From DAISKN01 sp964553925 (GTDB lineage: Bacteria > Acidobacteriota > Vicinamibacteria > Marinacidobacterales > SMYC01): DNA of 32,682 nt. Both the position numbers and the translations under genes were made by a program. The notes below the pieces were generated by a model. That model ran no database searches. It saw nothing but the letters and a program-made list of their open reading frames with translations, and was not told the origin of the DNA. Location: positions 1 through 32,682 of the forward strand of contig CAZKNR010000224.1 of assembly GCA_964553925.1 (NCBI GenBank). Direction: 5' to 3'. Within the stretch, counting starts at the first letter, position 1; each line of letters begins with the position of its first letter. Of this stretch, positions 17,501-24,644 are shown piece after piece.

Positions 17501-17986
17501 TACCTGGGCGACTGGATCGATCGACAGCGCGCCGATCAGAAGTCAGGCATCGAAGGCGCCGACGCTCGCGTCGCCACCGCCGAGCACCTCAAGCGCGAGC
17601 TGGAAAAGATCCTCGAGGGAGAGCCGCCCTACGACATCTTCGTCCGCTGGAAGCCGATCCCCCAGCAACCGGTGGGCTGGGACCCCGACGTGGACGACGG
17701 CGTGCGGATCAACATCCGCCCCTTCATGACCGCGAAGCCCTTGAATGCTCGCGGGAAGAACGCCTGCATTCTCCGGGTGCCTCCCAAGATCAAATGGGAC
17801 AAGGACCGCGGTAAAGAGCCCAGCCGAACCAAGACCGACTACCCGTGGTTCTGGGGCTGGGACGGCCAGACAGTGAACTTCGTTGGCGACTCTGCGTTCG
17901 ACGGCAACCGGTGGAACGATCTGCACTACTCGCTCGCCGTCAAGCTGGCCGCCCGTGATCGACCGAAGAAGCGAGGAGAGGCGTGA
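14582..17986 (+). CDS. pglX: PglX, BREX adenine-specific DNA methyltransferase
   Basis: The protein has 1134 residues. The GTG start at 14582 is preceded by GAGGGG five bases away. It is the modification subunit of BREX, an N6-adenine methyltransferase that marks host DNA at an asymmetric site. The SAM-binding motif is VLDPCMGSGHF (D299 on). The catalytic motif IV is ATNVPY (N478-V-P-Y481) instead of the usual NPPY/F. The N-terminal part (LRNRLRAHGRQLGDQ, then EYQHWHRLLFARFL-like helices) and the long C-terminal target-recognition region fit PglX. Its stop overlaps the start of the nested PHP-ATPase gene, not pglZ, so an extra module separates pglX from its usual neighbour. Confidence 0.9.
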   Translation: MTSLDRNLRKQLENKVKEARRVAEAGARQSIEQLAVHHHEPWGVLTPEQRKLRNRLRAHGRQLGDQLDERKGTQPIDRLVGECAYQHWHRLLFARFLAENDLLVEPDSGMALSLDECRELARERGVDWLVLASDFAQRMLPQIFRAGDPVLQVSLPPEKRQELEALLEAQPPDVFVADDSLGWVYQFWQSEQKDAVNKVAARIGANELAAVTQLFTEDYMVLFLLHNTLGAWWAGKILASQPDLAAAATSEEDLRRACKLPGVSWEYLRFTRSSEGPWTPAAGTFDGWPRAAANIKVLDPCMGSGHFVSFALPLLVALRQAEEGLNTAQAVDAVLAVNLFGVELDPRCTQIAAFNVALRAWRLAGYRPLPPLNLACSGLGINASEIAWIALGADNPRATGAMRQLYEMFRQAPVLGSLIDPTRVGGELFVAEFGAIRGLLSTALASERSEDEELAVVAQGVARAAGILSERFTLVATNVPYLKRGKQAEALQDHCERFHDDAKGNLACAFVDRCLRIAAPGGTAAVVSINEMLFLGTYRHLRKRLLREHEWAFTARLGAGAFETISGEVVNVSLLGITARKPEHHRFAGFDLSDAETPSKKAQALISQEVRLLDQNAQLKNPDARIVVGSLDQEQRLLSEYAVPGKGSTTGDSPHYHRFFWELAALSDTTTPWLDSPVEGDPWSGRSLVSLVKVDHPGLLQENGARIHGQEVWGRRGVAVNKMSGLRAFLYAGEVFDDNVGILCPRDPELIPGILAYCASDEYSADIREIDQALKVTAATLAKVPFDIQRWREVSEEQYPNGLPAPASHNPTQWLFAGHPRGASSPLHVAVARLLGYCWPRQTGSHFPDAAPVLEDGLQSLVDDDGITCLTALRGEAPAADRLRSLLAQASGSSWSSDLMTELLAGVGSPQATLEGWLRDSFFTQHCEMFEQRPFVWHIWDGLKNGFGVLINYHRLAAPNGEGRRTLEKLVYTYLGDWIDRQRADQKSGIEGADARVATAEHLKRELEKILEGEPPYDIFVRWKPIPQQPVGWDPDVDDGVRINIRPFMTAKPLNARGKNACILRVPPKIKWDKDRGKEPSRTKTDYPWFWGWDGQTVNFVGDSAFDGNRWNDLHYSLAVKLAARDRPKKRGEA

Positions 17987-20850
17987 TGCTCCAGTTCCCA
18001 GGCTCTCGATGGTGGAAGTTCGATTTCCACACGCACACACCCGCCTCGGAAGACTTTGGCAAGGGTGCGGAGCAGGCGAAATTGAAGATGATCGCACCGG
18101 AGGACTGGTTGCTGTCCTTCATGCGCGCCGGGATCGACTGCGTCGCGGTGACCGACCACAACTCCGGCGAGTGGATCGATCGACTGAGGACGGCGCTCGC
18201 GGCGCTTCAGGCGACACCACATCCTGAGTTCAGGCCGTTGTACTTGTTCCCGGGTGTCGAGATCACCGCGAATGGCGGCGTCCACGTGCTCGCGGTGTTC
18301 GCTCCGTCCGCACAAAATACCGACGTGGCGAAACTGCTCGGGGCCGTGGGCTGTGCGGCGAAAAATGGAGCCAATGACGTCGCGGCGAGCTCGTCGTCGG
18401 TCCAGGTCATTGGGGAGATCGCGCGCCTTGGCGCCATCCCCATTGTCGCGCACGTTGACGGCCACAATGGACTCTTCGAGCGCCGGACTGTGACCTCGAA
18501 CGGCGTCGACACAAAGGAATTCTGCATGAGCGGAAACACGCTCGGGCCGCTGCTGGACTCGACGCACCTCTTCGCGATGGAGGTCTGCGATCCAAGCGCT
18601 CCTATGCCGCCGCTCTACGAGCAGAAGCGGCTGAACTGGGCTCGAGTGCTCGGCTCGGATGCCCATCACCTCGCCGGCGTTGAGGGCAAGAGGTACCCGG
18701 GCTCACATTTCACCTGGATCAAGATGGGCTCGCCGTCTCTCGAAGGACTTCGGCTTGCTCTTCTGGACGGCAACGACTTCTCGATACGACGATCGGACGA
18801 TCACCCGGTCGGCGTTGACCCGAACAAGACTCCCGAGAACTGGATCGAGTCGATCGAGGTTCGAGAGGCGCGTTTCATGGGCCGCGGAACGCCGGAGACG
18901 TTCGCCTTCAGCCCGTGGCTCAACGCGCTCGTCGGCGGGCGCGGGACCGGTAAATCGACAGCCGTCCACTTCGCGCGTGCTGCCCTCGCGCGGAGCGACG
19001 AGGTTCTGCGGCTGGATGAGAAGAGCGAGCCTCGCGTCGCCTTCGAACGCTTCATGGACATCCCCAAGTTCCGCGAGAGGGGGGGCGGCCTGACGCAACA
19101 GTCCGAGGTTTCCGTCGTTTATTTCCATGAGGGCAAGCGGTTTCGCACTACCTGGAAGGCCGACGAGTCCGTGGCCGTCGAGGAGGCGCGAACGGACGGT
19201 ACGTGGGCCAGGGCGAGCTCCCAGGAAGTGCGGGAGCGACTTCCCGCGCGCATCTTCAGCCAGGGACAGATTCTGGAGCTCGCCGGGCGAAACTCGCAGG
19301 CGTTGATGGAGATCATCGACCAGGCGATCGGCGCGCCCGCGTTGACGGCTCGCGCGGCCGATGAGAAAGCCCGTTTTCTCACGCTACGCTCGAAGGCGCG
19401 CGAGTTCGGCCAGAAGCTTGCCGGCCGCGATCGAGTGCGTGGCCAACTCGACGACGTCAGACACAAACTCACCAAGTTCGAGGAAACGCAGCACGCCTCG
19501 GTTTTGAAGGAACATCAGAAGCGAGCTCGCCAACTTCGCGAGATCGAAAGCCAGAGCGTCGCTGTCGAGGAGATTGTGGCGGAGATCTCGAGGCTCGCAG
19601 CGAGGGCGACGATCGCGGATCCACCCGAGGGCTTGTTTCAGACTGCGGATGGCACTGACGCGACGGCTGCGGCTGCGCTGACTTCCCTGTCGCGGACCGT
19701 GCGCCAAAGCTCCGTCGAGTTGGAGGAGGTCGCGGTGGCCCTGCGTGCAGCGAGGCAAGCGTTCCGCGATGCGACACTTGCTGGAGCGCTCGGTGATGGC
19801 GCGGCGGGGGCGAAGCAAGCGTATGAGACCCTCGTTGCGGAACTCCAGAAACAGGGCGTGCAGGATCCGAGCGAGTACGGAAAGCTCGTCCAGGATCGGC
19901 AGCGACTCGAAACCGACGAACAGGAACTTGTCGCGCTCGAGGGCAGGCGCCAGGAGATCGAAGCGGAGGCGCGGGAGTCGCTACGTAGGCTTGGCGAGAA
20001 TCGCCGCGAGCTCAGCGTCAAGCGAAGAGATTTCCTGAACAGCACGCTCGCAACAAATCGTCACGTCCGGATGGCCGTAGAGCCCTACGGGCGCGACGCT
20101 CGAGCCGCCGAGCAGTCGTTTCGCGAGATCCTTGGCGTGACGGACGAACGATTTGATAGCGACATCCTCGTCCTGGATGGAGAGCAACGCCCGAGCGGTG
20201 GTCTCGTTGCGGATCTGTACAGGAAGCTACCTGAAGACGATGACAGCGCATCGTGCGCGGCGATCGAAGGCGGGCTTGAGGTCGTACGGAACCAGCTAAC
20301 GAAGGCCTGCCGCGGCGAGGTTTCGAGCTTCGGCGGGCACTTCAAGAACTATCTGAGCAAAGAGCATCAGAAGCGCCCTGAGCTCCTCGATCATTTGCTT
20401 GCGTGGTCCCCGCCGGACGGGCTTCGGGTCGAGTACAGCCGCAAAGGCGATGGCAAGGAGTTCCAGCCCATCACGCAGGGCTCGCCGGGCCAGCGCGCCG
20501 CCGCATTGCTCGCGTTCTTCCTGGCGTATGGAAGCGAGCCGATCGTGCTCGATCAACCCGAGGACGATCTTGACAACCATCTCATCTACGACCTCGTCGT
20601 CCAGCAGCTTCGGGAGAGTAAGAGAAACCGTCAGGTCATCACCGTGACGCACAACCCGAACATCGTGGTGAACGGGGACGCGGAAATGGTGCACGCGCTC
20701 GACTTCAAGGGCGGCCAGTGCAGGGTCACGACACGGGGCTGTCTGCAGGAAAAGGAGGTCCGGGACGAGGTGTGCCGGGTGATGGAGGGAGGTCGGATTG
20801 CGTTCGAGCGGCGGTACCGTCGTCTTGCCGACGGAGGTCGCGATGTTTGA
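17986..20850 (+). CDS. PHP phosphoesterase fused to SMC/ABC-type ATPase (TrlF-like)
   Basis: 954 residues from ATG 17986 (a GTG at 17983 is the alternative); it overlaps the pglX stop. The N-terminal PHP domain has the full metal-binding set: HTH (H15, H17), TDH (D57, H58), E92, H156 and SDAH (D225, H227), predicting a phosphodiesterase or nuclease. An SMC/RecN-like ATPase follows: Walker A GGRGTGKST (317-325), a coiled-coil middle (about 450-750), signature GSPGQRAA (832 on), Walker B with D856 (IVLDQPEDDLDN) and VTHNP near 886. The layout is that of the TrlF-type PHP-ATPase family found in defence islands. It is coupled downstream to an AlbA_2 gene (8-base overlap). It is not a canonical BREX subunit. 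The target nucleic acid is unknown. Confidence 0.85.
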   Translation: MLQFPGSRWWKFDFHTHTPASEDFGKGAEQAKLKMIAPEDWLLSFMRAGIDCVAVTDHNSGEWIDRLRTALAALQATPHPEFRPLYLFPGVEITANGGVHVLAVFAPSAQNTDVAKLLGAVGCAAKNGANDVAASSSSVQVIGEIARLGAIPIVAHVDGHNGLFERRTVTSNGVDTKEFCMSGNTLGPLLDSTHLFAMEVCDPSAPMPPLYEQKRLNWARVLGSDAHHLAGVEGKRYPGSHFTWIKMGSPSLEGLRLALLDGNDFSIRRSDDHPVGVDPNKTPENWIESIEVREARFMGRGTPETFAFSPWLNALVGGRGTGKSTAVHFARAALARSDEVLRLDEKSEPRVAFERFMDIPKFRERGGGLTQQSEVSVVYFHEGKRFRTTWKADESVAVEEARTDGTWARASSQEVRERLPARIFSQGQILELAGRNSQALMEIIDQAIGAPALTARAADEKARFLTLRSKAREFGQKLAGRDRVRGQLDDVRHKLTKFEETQHASVLKEHQKRARQLREIESQSVAVEEIVAEISRLAARATIADPPEGLFQTADGTDATAAAALTSLSRTVRQSSVELEEVAVALRAARQAFRDATLAGALGDGAAGAKQAYETLVAELQKQGVQDPSEYGKLVQDRQRLETDEQELVALEGRRQEIEAEARESLRRLGENRRELSVKRRDFLNSTLATNRHVRMAVEPYGRDARAAEQSFREILGVTDERFDSDILVLDGEQRPSGGLVADLYRKLPEDDDSASCAAIEGGLEVVRNQLTKACRGEVSSFGGHFKNYLSKEHQKRPELLDHLLAWSPPDGLRVEYSRKGDGKEFQPITQGSPGQRAAALLAFFLAYGSEPIVLDQPEDDLDNHLIYDLVVQQLRESKRNRQVITVTHNPNIVVNGDAEMVHALDFKGGQCRVTTRGCLQEKEVRDEVCRVMEGGRIAFERRYRRLADGGRDV

Positions 20851-22150
20851 CAGTCCGAAGGAACTCCTCGACAGGATCCGCCTCGGGGAAGACAGCGCCC
20901 TCGAGCTGAAGGACGTTCGCTTCACTGGAGATCGCGTGCATGCCCCGTCCCGAGACTCGCTCGCCGACGAGCTCGCCGCCTTCGCGAACGGCCGGGGCGG
21001 TGTGCTCGTCCTGGGCGTTGACCAGACCCGCGAGATCGTAGGCATCCCCGCCGACAAACTCGACGCAGTGGAGAGCCTCGTGCGGGAGGTCTGCAACGAC
21101 TCGATCAAGCCCCCGCTCGCCCCGTTCATCGAACGGCTGTCGTTGCCGTCGACGACGGGAGACATCAGGGCGGTACTGAAGATCGACGTCGATCGAAGTC
21201 TCTTCGTTCACCAGAGTCCCGGGGGTTACTTCCACCGGGTCGGAAGCTCGAAGCGGGTGATGCCCCCGGACTACCTCGCACGTTCGTTTCAGCAGCGGAG
21301 CCAGGCGCGCCTCATCCGCTTCGACGAGCAGATCGTTCCACGGGCGACCCTCGACGATCTCGCATCGGAGCTCTGGGAGCGCTTTCGGACCTCTCGCACA
21401 CGCGATTCGCGAGAAGACCTGCTCCGGAAGCTCGGAATGGCCAGTCAAGACCATGACCGGACGTGGCGTCCAACGGTTGCCGGCGTGCTGATGGCGACTC
21501 GAGATCCACGAGCCTGGTTGCCAAACGCTTTCATCCAAGCGGTCGCCTACCGGGGCACGACCGCTGCCCCTCGGGGCGCTCACGAGGCCTACCAGCTCGA
21601 CGCGAAGGACATCGCCGGTCCACTCGATGAACAAGTCGTCGAAGCCTGTCGATTCGTTCACCGCAACATGACGATCGCGGCGACGAAGGAGATGGGACGC
21701 CACGACGTGCCGCAATTCGACATGACGGCGGTTTTCGAAGCCGTCGTGAACACGGTCGCCCACCGGGACTATTCCATCCACGGTTCGAAGATCCGGCTTC
21801 AGCTCTATGCCGATCGCCTCGAACTGTACTCACCCGGCGCGATCCCGAACACGATGACGGTTGAGAGCCTGCCGTATCGGCAATCGGCGAGGAACGAGAC
21901 TCTGACGAGCCTTCTCGCAAAGTGCGCCGTTCCCGCCGGGCTCGATTGGCTCGAGACCGAGCGCCGCACGCTGATGGACAAGCGAGGCGAAGGGGTCCGC
22001 ATCGTCCTGGAGAGCAGCGAGGCGTTGTCGGGCAAGCGGCCAGAGTATCGGCTGATCGACGACAGCGAGCTCCTCCTTACGATCTTCGCTGCAGAAGCCG
22101 CGCAAACCGGCGGCCTCGATCCGTCCCAGGTGGCCGATGGCGAACACTGA
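20843..22150 (+). CDS. AlbA_2 (Schlafen-like) / HATPase_c_4 protein, partner of PHP-ATPase
   Basis: 435 residues from ATG 20843, with GGAGG six bases upstream. The start lies inside the end of the PHP-ATPase gene, so the two are co-translated. The N-terminus is an AlbA_2 (Schlafen-type) domain: DSALELKDVRF near 17-27, then AFANGRGGVLVLGVD (46-60). The C-terminal half has a divergent GHKL-like element, AVFEAVVNTVAHRDYSIHG (about 296-314), followed by LELYSPGAIPNTM. Proteins of this layout are often annotated as transcriptional regulators, but Schlafen/AlbA domains can bind or cleave RNA. Pairing with a PHP-ATPase suggests a two-gene effector and regulator unit. A paralogue with a different C-terminus lies at 30484-31908. 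Confidence 0.83.
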   Translation: MFDSPKELLDRIRLGEDSALELKDVRFTGDRVHAPSRDSLADELAAFANGRGGVLVLGVDQTREIVGIPADKLDAVESLVREVCNDSIKPPLAPFIERLSLPSTTGDIRAVLKIDVDRSLFVHQSPGGYFHRVGSSKRVMPPDYLARSFQQRSQARLIRFDEQIVPRATLDDLASELWERFRTSRTRDSREDLLRKLGMASQDHDRTWRPTVAGVLMATRDPRAWLPNAFIQAVAYRGTTAAPRGAHEAYQLDAKDIAGPLDEQVVEACRFVHRNMTIAATKEMGRHDVPQFDMTAVFEAVVNTVAHRDYSIHGSKIRLQLYADRLELYSPGAIPNTMTVESLPYRQSARNETLTSLLAKCAVPAGLDWLETERRTLMDKRGEGVRIVLESSEALSGKRPEYRLIDDSELLLTIFAAEAAQTGGLDPSQVADGEH

Positions 22151-22289
22151 AGTGAGCGCGCTGCAACTGTCCGGGACGTTCCGGCGGGGCGACCTGTTGG
22201 AGTACCTCGCTCCTGGCGCCGGGGAGGCGCAACCAAGTGTGTCTTGAGACCCTGAGGATGCGGACCTCACGAAGATACGAGAGGCGATC
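22151..22289 (+). other. Intergenic gap before pglZ with in-frame remnant
   Basis: This 139-base gap is the only sizeable gap in the BREX operon. A frame from GTG 22152 is in phase with pglZ and is broken by one TGA at 22245. It reads LQLSGTFRRGDLLEYLAPGA and, after the stop, PEDADLTKIREAIV. It looks protein-like and may be the residue of a gene lost when the PHP-ATPase/AlbA_2 pair was inserted or exchanged. Confidence 0.35.
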
Positions 22290-24644
22290 GTGAGCAGCAG
22301 CAGCAAGCGCCGTAGCACCCCTCCTCGCGCCAGGGGGCTGCTCGAGGCCCTAGAGACATCGTTCAACGAAGCACTACGGACGCCGGAGGGCACCGCGGAA
22401 CCGGTGGTCGTATTGTGGACCGACGCCGACAGCGAATGGAAGCCGTTGCTCGCGCGCCTTCGCGCCGTGCTGCTGCAGGTCTTCACACTCGGGTCCTACA
22501 GCCCGGCCGAGCGCACGGGGCCCGCGATCTGGCTCCGCTGCATCGTGGATCGAACTCTGCCCGAGGCGAGCCAGCCCGCGGGTGTGGTGCCGATCCTCTA
22601 CCTTCCCGGCGTGGCGCGGCAGCAGCTACGCGCTGGCGCGGAGTGTCCGATCGAACTCCAGCCGCTCGTCGAGCTCCTGTATCGCGGACGTCCCTGGCAT
22701 CAGCGGAACGGTCGGGATTGGACCGTCGATGCCTTCCTCATCTCGGAGGACGGCCTCGGTCTCGACGTCGCGCAGGACGCGAAGACACGTGAGGCCGTGC
22801 TCCGCGCTTTGCCGCTCCTGGCCGAGGCCCCGCTGGAGAGCCTCTGGGGGCACCGGCTCGACGCCGACGACTTCGATCGTCTCGCCGTGAGCGACCCGAC
22901 GCGCGACCTCCTTCGTTGGATGGGCACCGGGGATGCGTTCCGCACCTCGGAGGACGAGAATCGCTGGCGTTCGTTCTGCAGTGTGTGCCGATCCGAGTTC
23001 CACTTCGACCCGGACAAGAAGTCGCCAGGAGACGCCGCCAGCGCACTCGTCGAAGGCAGCGGCAAGTGGGCCAGCATCTGGCAGCGCTTTCGCGAGGCGC
23101 CAAAGCTGTATCCCGGCGTGTCGCAGCTGCTGCGAGAGGTCCGTGGCCAGCTCAAGCTCGGCTTCGATCCCGAGCGCTCGCCTCGCGTGAACGACGAGGC
23201 CGAGCAACAGCTCCGGAAGGACCTGGATGGAATTGCCCGGCTCCCGCATGCCAAGGCTATCGAGAAGGTCGTGGCACTGGAGGCGGAACACGGCCGACGC
23301 CGCGAGTGGGTTTGGGCACAGCTCGGCGAGAGTCCTCTCGCTCACGCGCTCGAGCCGGTCTCGCGACTGGCTTCGCTCTCCAAGTCAACGCTCGGCGGGG
23401 CAAACCTCGACGCGGTCATCGCTTCGTACACCTCGGAGGGGTGGAAGTGTGATCGCGCGGCGCTCGAATCGTTGAGCGCTGTGCGCGCGCCGGCGGACGT
23501 GGCCCTCGTCCAGGTCGTCGTCAAGGCGCTGTACGAGCCATGGCTCGATGCCTCCGCCCGCCACTTTCAGGGACTCATCGCGTCCGGCGAGAGCGCCGCG
23601 CGCGCCATGGTGGTCGGCACCGCTATCGAGAAGGACGTCTGTGTCCTGTTCGCCGATGGCTTGCGCTTCGACGTCGCCGGGATGCTGAAGGAACGGCTCG
23701 AGGCGAAGGGCTTCCGCACCCGTCTGAGTCACCGTCTCTCGCCGCTGCCTACCGTTACGGCGACGGCCAAGCCCTTCGCGACTGTCGTTCACGACCTGCT
23801 CCAGGGAGGCGCCGACGTCGTCGACTTCAACCCACAGCTGAAGGGCGGGAGCCAGTCCGTTACGGCGCAGAAACTTCGGGACGAGATGGCAAAGCGCGGG
23901 ATGGACATCCTTGGCGACGAGACACGTCCGCCCAAGACGGGGACCACCGGCGCGTGGGTCGAGACCGGCCGCCTCGACGAGCTGGGCCATAAGATTGGAG
24001 TCCAGCTTGCCGCTCATCTCGATACAGAGATCGAAACGCTGGTCGACCAGATCTCCGGGCTCCTCGAGTGCGGCTGGCTTCGGGTCCGCGTGGTGACCGA
24101 CCACGGCTGGTTGCTCCTGCCCGGTGGCCTGCCGCGGGTCGATCTTCCCGCATACCTCGCGGCGACGAAGTGGGCGCGCTGCGCCACGGTGAAGGGCGAC
24201 TCAAAGCCCAGCATGCCGATCCACGGCTGGCATTGGAACGTCCAGGTCCGCATCGCGTCGCCGCCGGGCATCGCATGCTTCACCGCCAAGAACGAGTACG
24301 CCCACGGAGGCGTCAGTCCGCAGGAGTGCATTGTCCCTGAGCTCGTTGTGGAGCGGGGCGGCGCGTCCACCGCGGCTACGATCGCGAGCGTCACGTGGCG
24401 TGGAATGCGGTGCCGCGTGAGCGTCACGACGAACGATCCATCGGTGCGCGTCGACCTGCGCCTCAACTGGAAGCAGGCGACGACGAGCATCGCCGCATCC
24501 CCCAAGGAGGTCGGCCCCGCCGGCGAAGCGAGCATTGCCGTTGCCGACGACTCGCACGAGGGAGCCGCCGCAACCGTCGTCGTCGTCGACGCCGCGGGCA
24601 ACGTCCTCGATCGAAAGTCAACTACCGTCGGAGAAGCCACATGA
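22290..24644 (+). CDS. pglZ: PglZ, alkaline phosphatase-superfamily BREX protein
   Basis: 784 residues from GTG 22290, with GAGAGG upstream. The PglZ domain shows the alkaline-phosphatase-type metal sites: D456 in CVLFADGLRFDVAG, D604-H605 in VVTDHGW and H672 in YAHGGVSPQE. The N-terminal region (VVVLWTDADSEW, then RTGPAIWLRCIVDRTL) is characteristic of type I PglZ. PglZ is a core BREX subunit; related proteins have metal-dependent nuclease or phosphatase-like activity. Its stop overlaps the brxL start (ATGA, 24641-24644). Confidence 0.92.
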   Translation: MSSSSKRRSTPPRARGLLEALETSFNEALRTPEGTAEPVVVLWTDADSEWKPLLARLRAVLLQVFTLGSYSPAERTGPAIWLRCIVDRTLPEASQPAGVVPILYLPGVARQQLRAGAECPIELQPLVELLYRGRPWHQRNGRDWTVDAFLISEDGLGLDVAQDAKTREAVLRALPLLAEAPLESLWGHRLDADDFDRLAVSDPTRDLLRWMGTGDAFRTSEDENRWRSFCSVCRSEFHFDPDKKSPGDAASALVEGSGKWASIWQRFREAPKLYPGVSQLLREVRGQLKLGFDPERSPRVNDEAEQQLRKDLDGIARLPHAKAIEKVVALEAEHGRRREWVWAQLGESPLAHALEPVSRLASLSKSTLGGANLDAVIASYTSEGWKCDRAALESLSAVRAPADVALVQVVVKALYEPWLDASARHFQGLIASGESAARAMVVGTAIEKDVCVLFADGLRFDVAGMLKERLEAKGFRTRLSHRLSPLPTVTATAKPFATVVHDLLQGGADVVDFNPQLKGGSQSVTAQKLRDEMAKRGMDILGDETRPPKTGTTGAWVETGRLDELGHKIGVQLAAHLDTEIETLVDQISGLLECGWLRVRVVTDHGWLLLPGGLPRVDLPAYLAATKWARCATVKGDSKPSMPIHGWHWNVQVRIASPPGIACFTAKNEYAHGGVSPQECIVPELVVERGGASTAATIASVTWRGMRCRVSVTTNDPSVRVDLRLNWKQATTSIAASPKEVGPAGEASIAVADDSHEGAAATVVVVDAAGNVLDRKSTTVGEAT

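Noticed and set aside
22152..22289. N-terminal extension of PglZ through TGA readthrough
   Set aside because: The PglZ family start fits GTG 22290 well, and nothing suggests selenocysteine or readthrough signals.
24395..24640. Upstream extension of the BrxL frame
   Set aside because: It lies wholly inside pglZ. The ATG at 24641 gives the normal BrxL N-terminus and an ATGA coupling.
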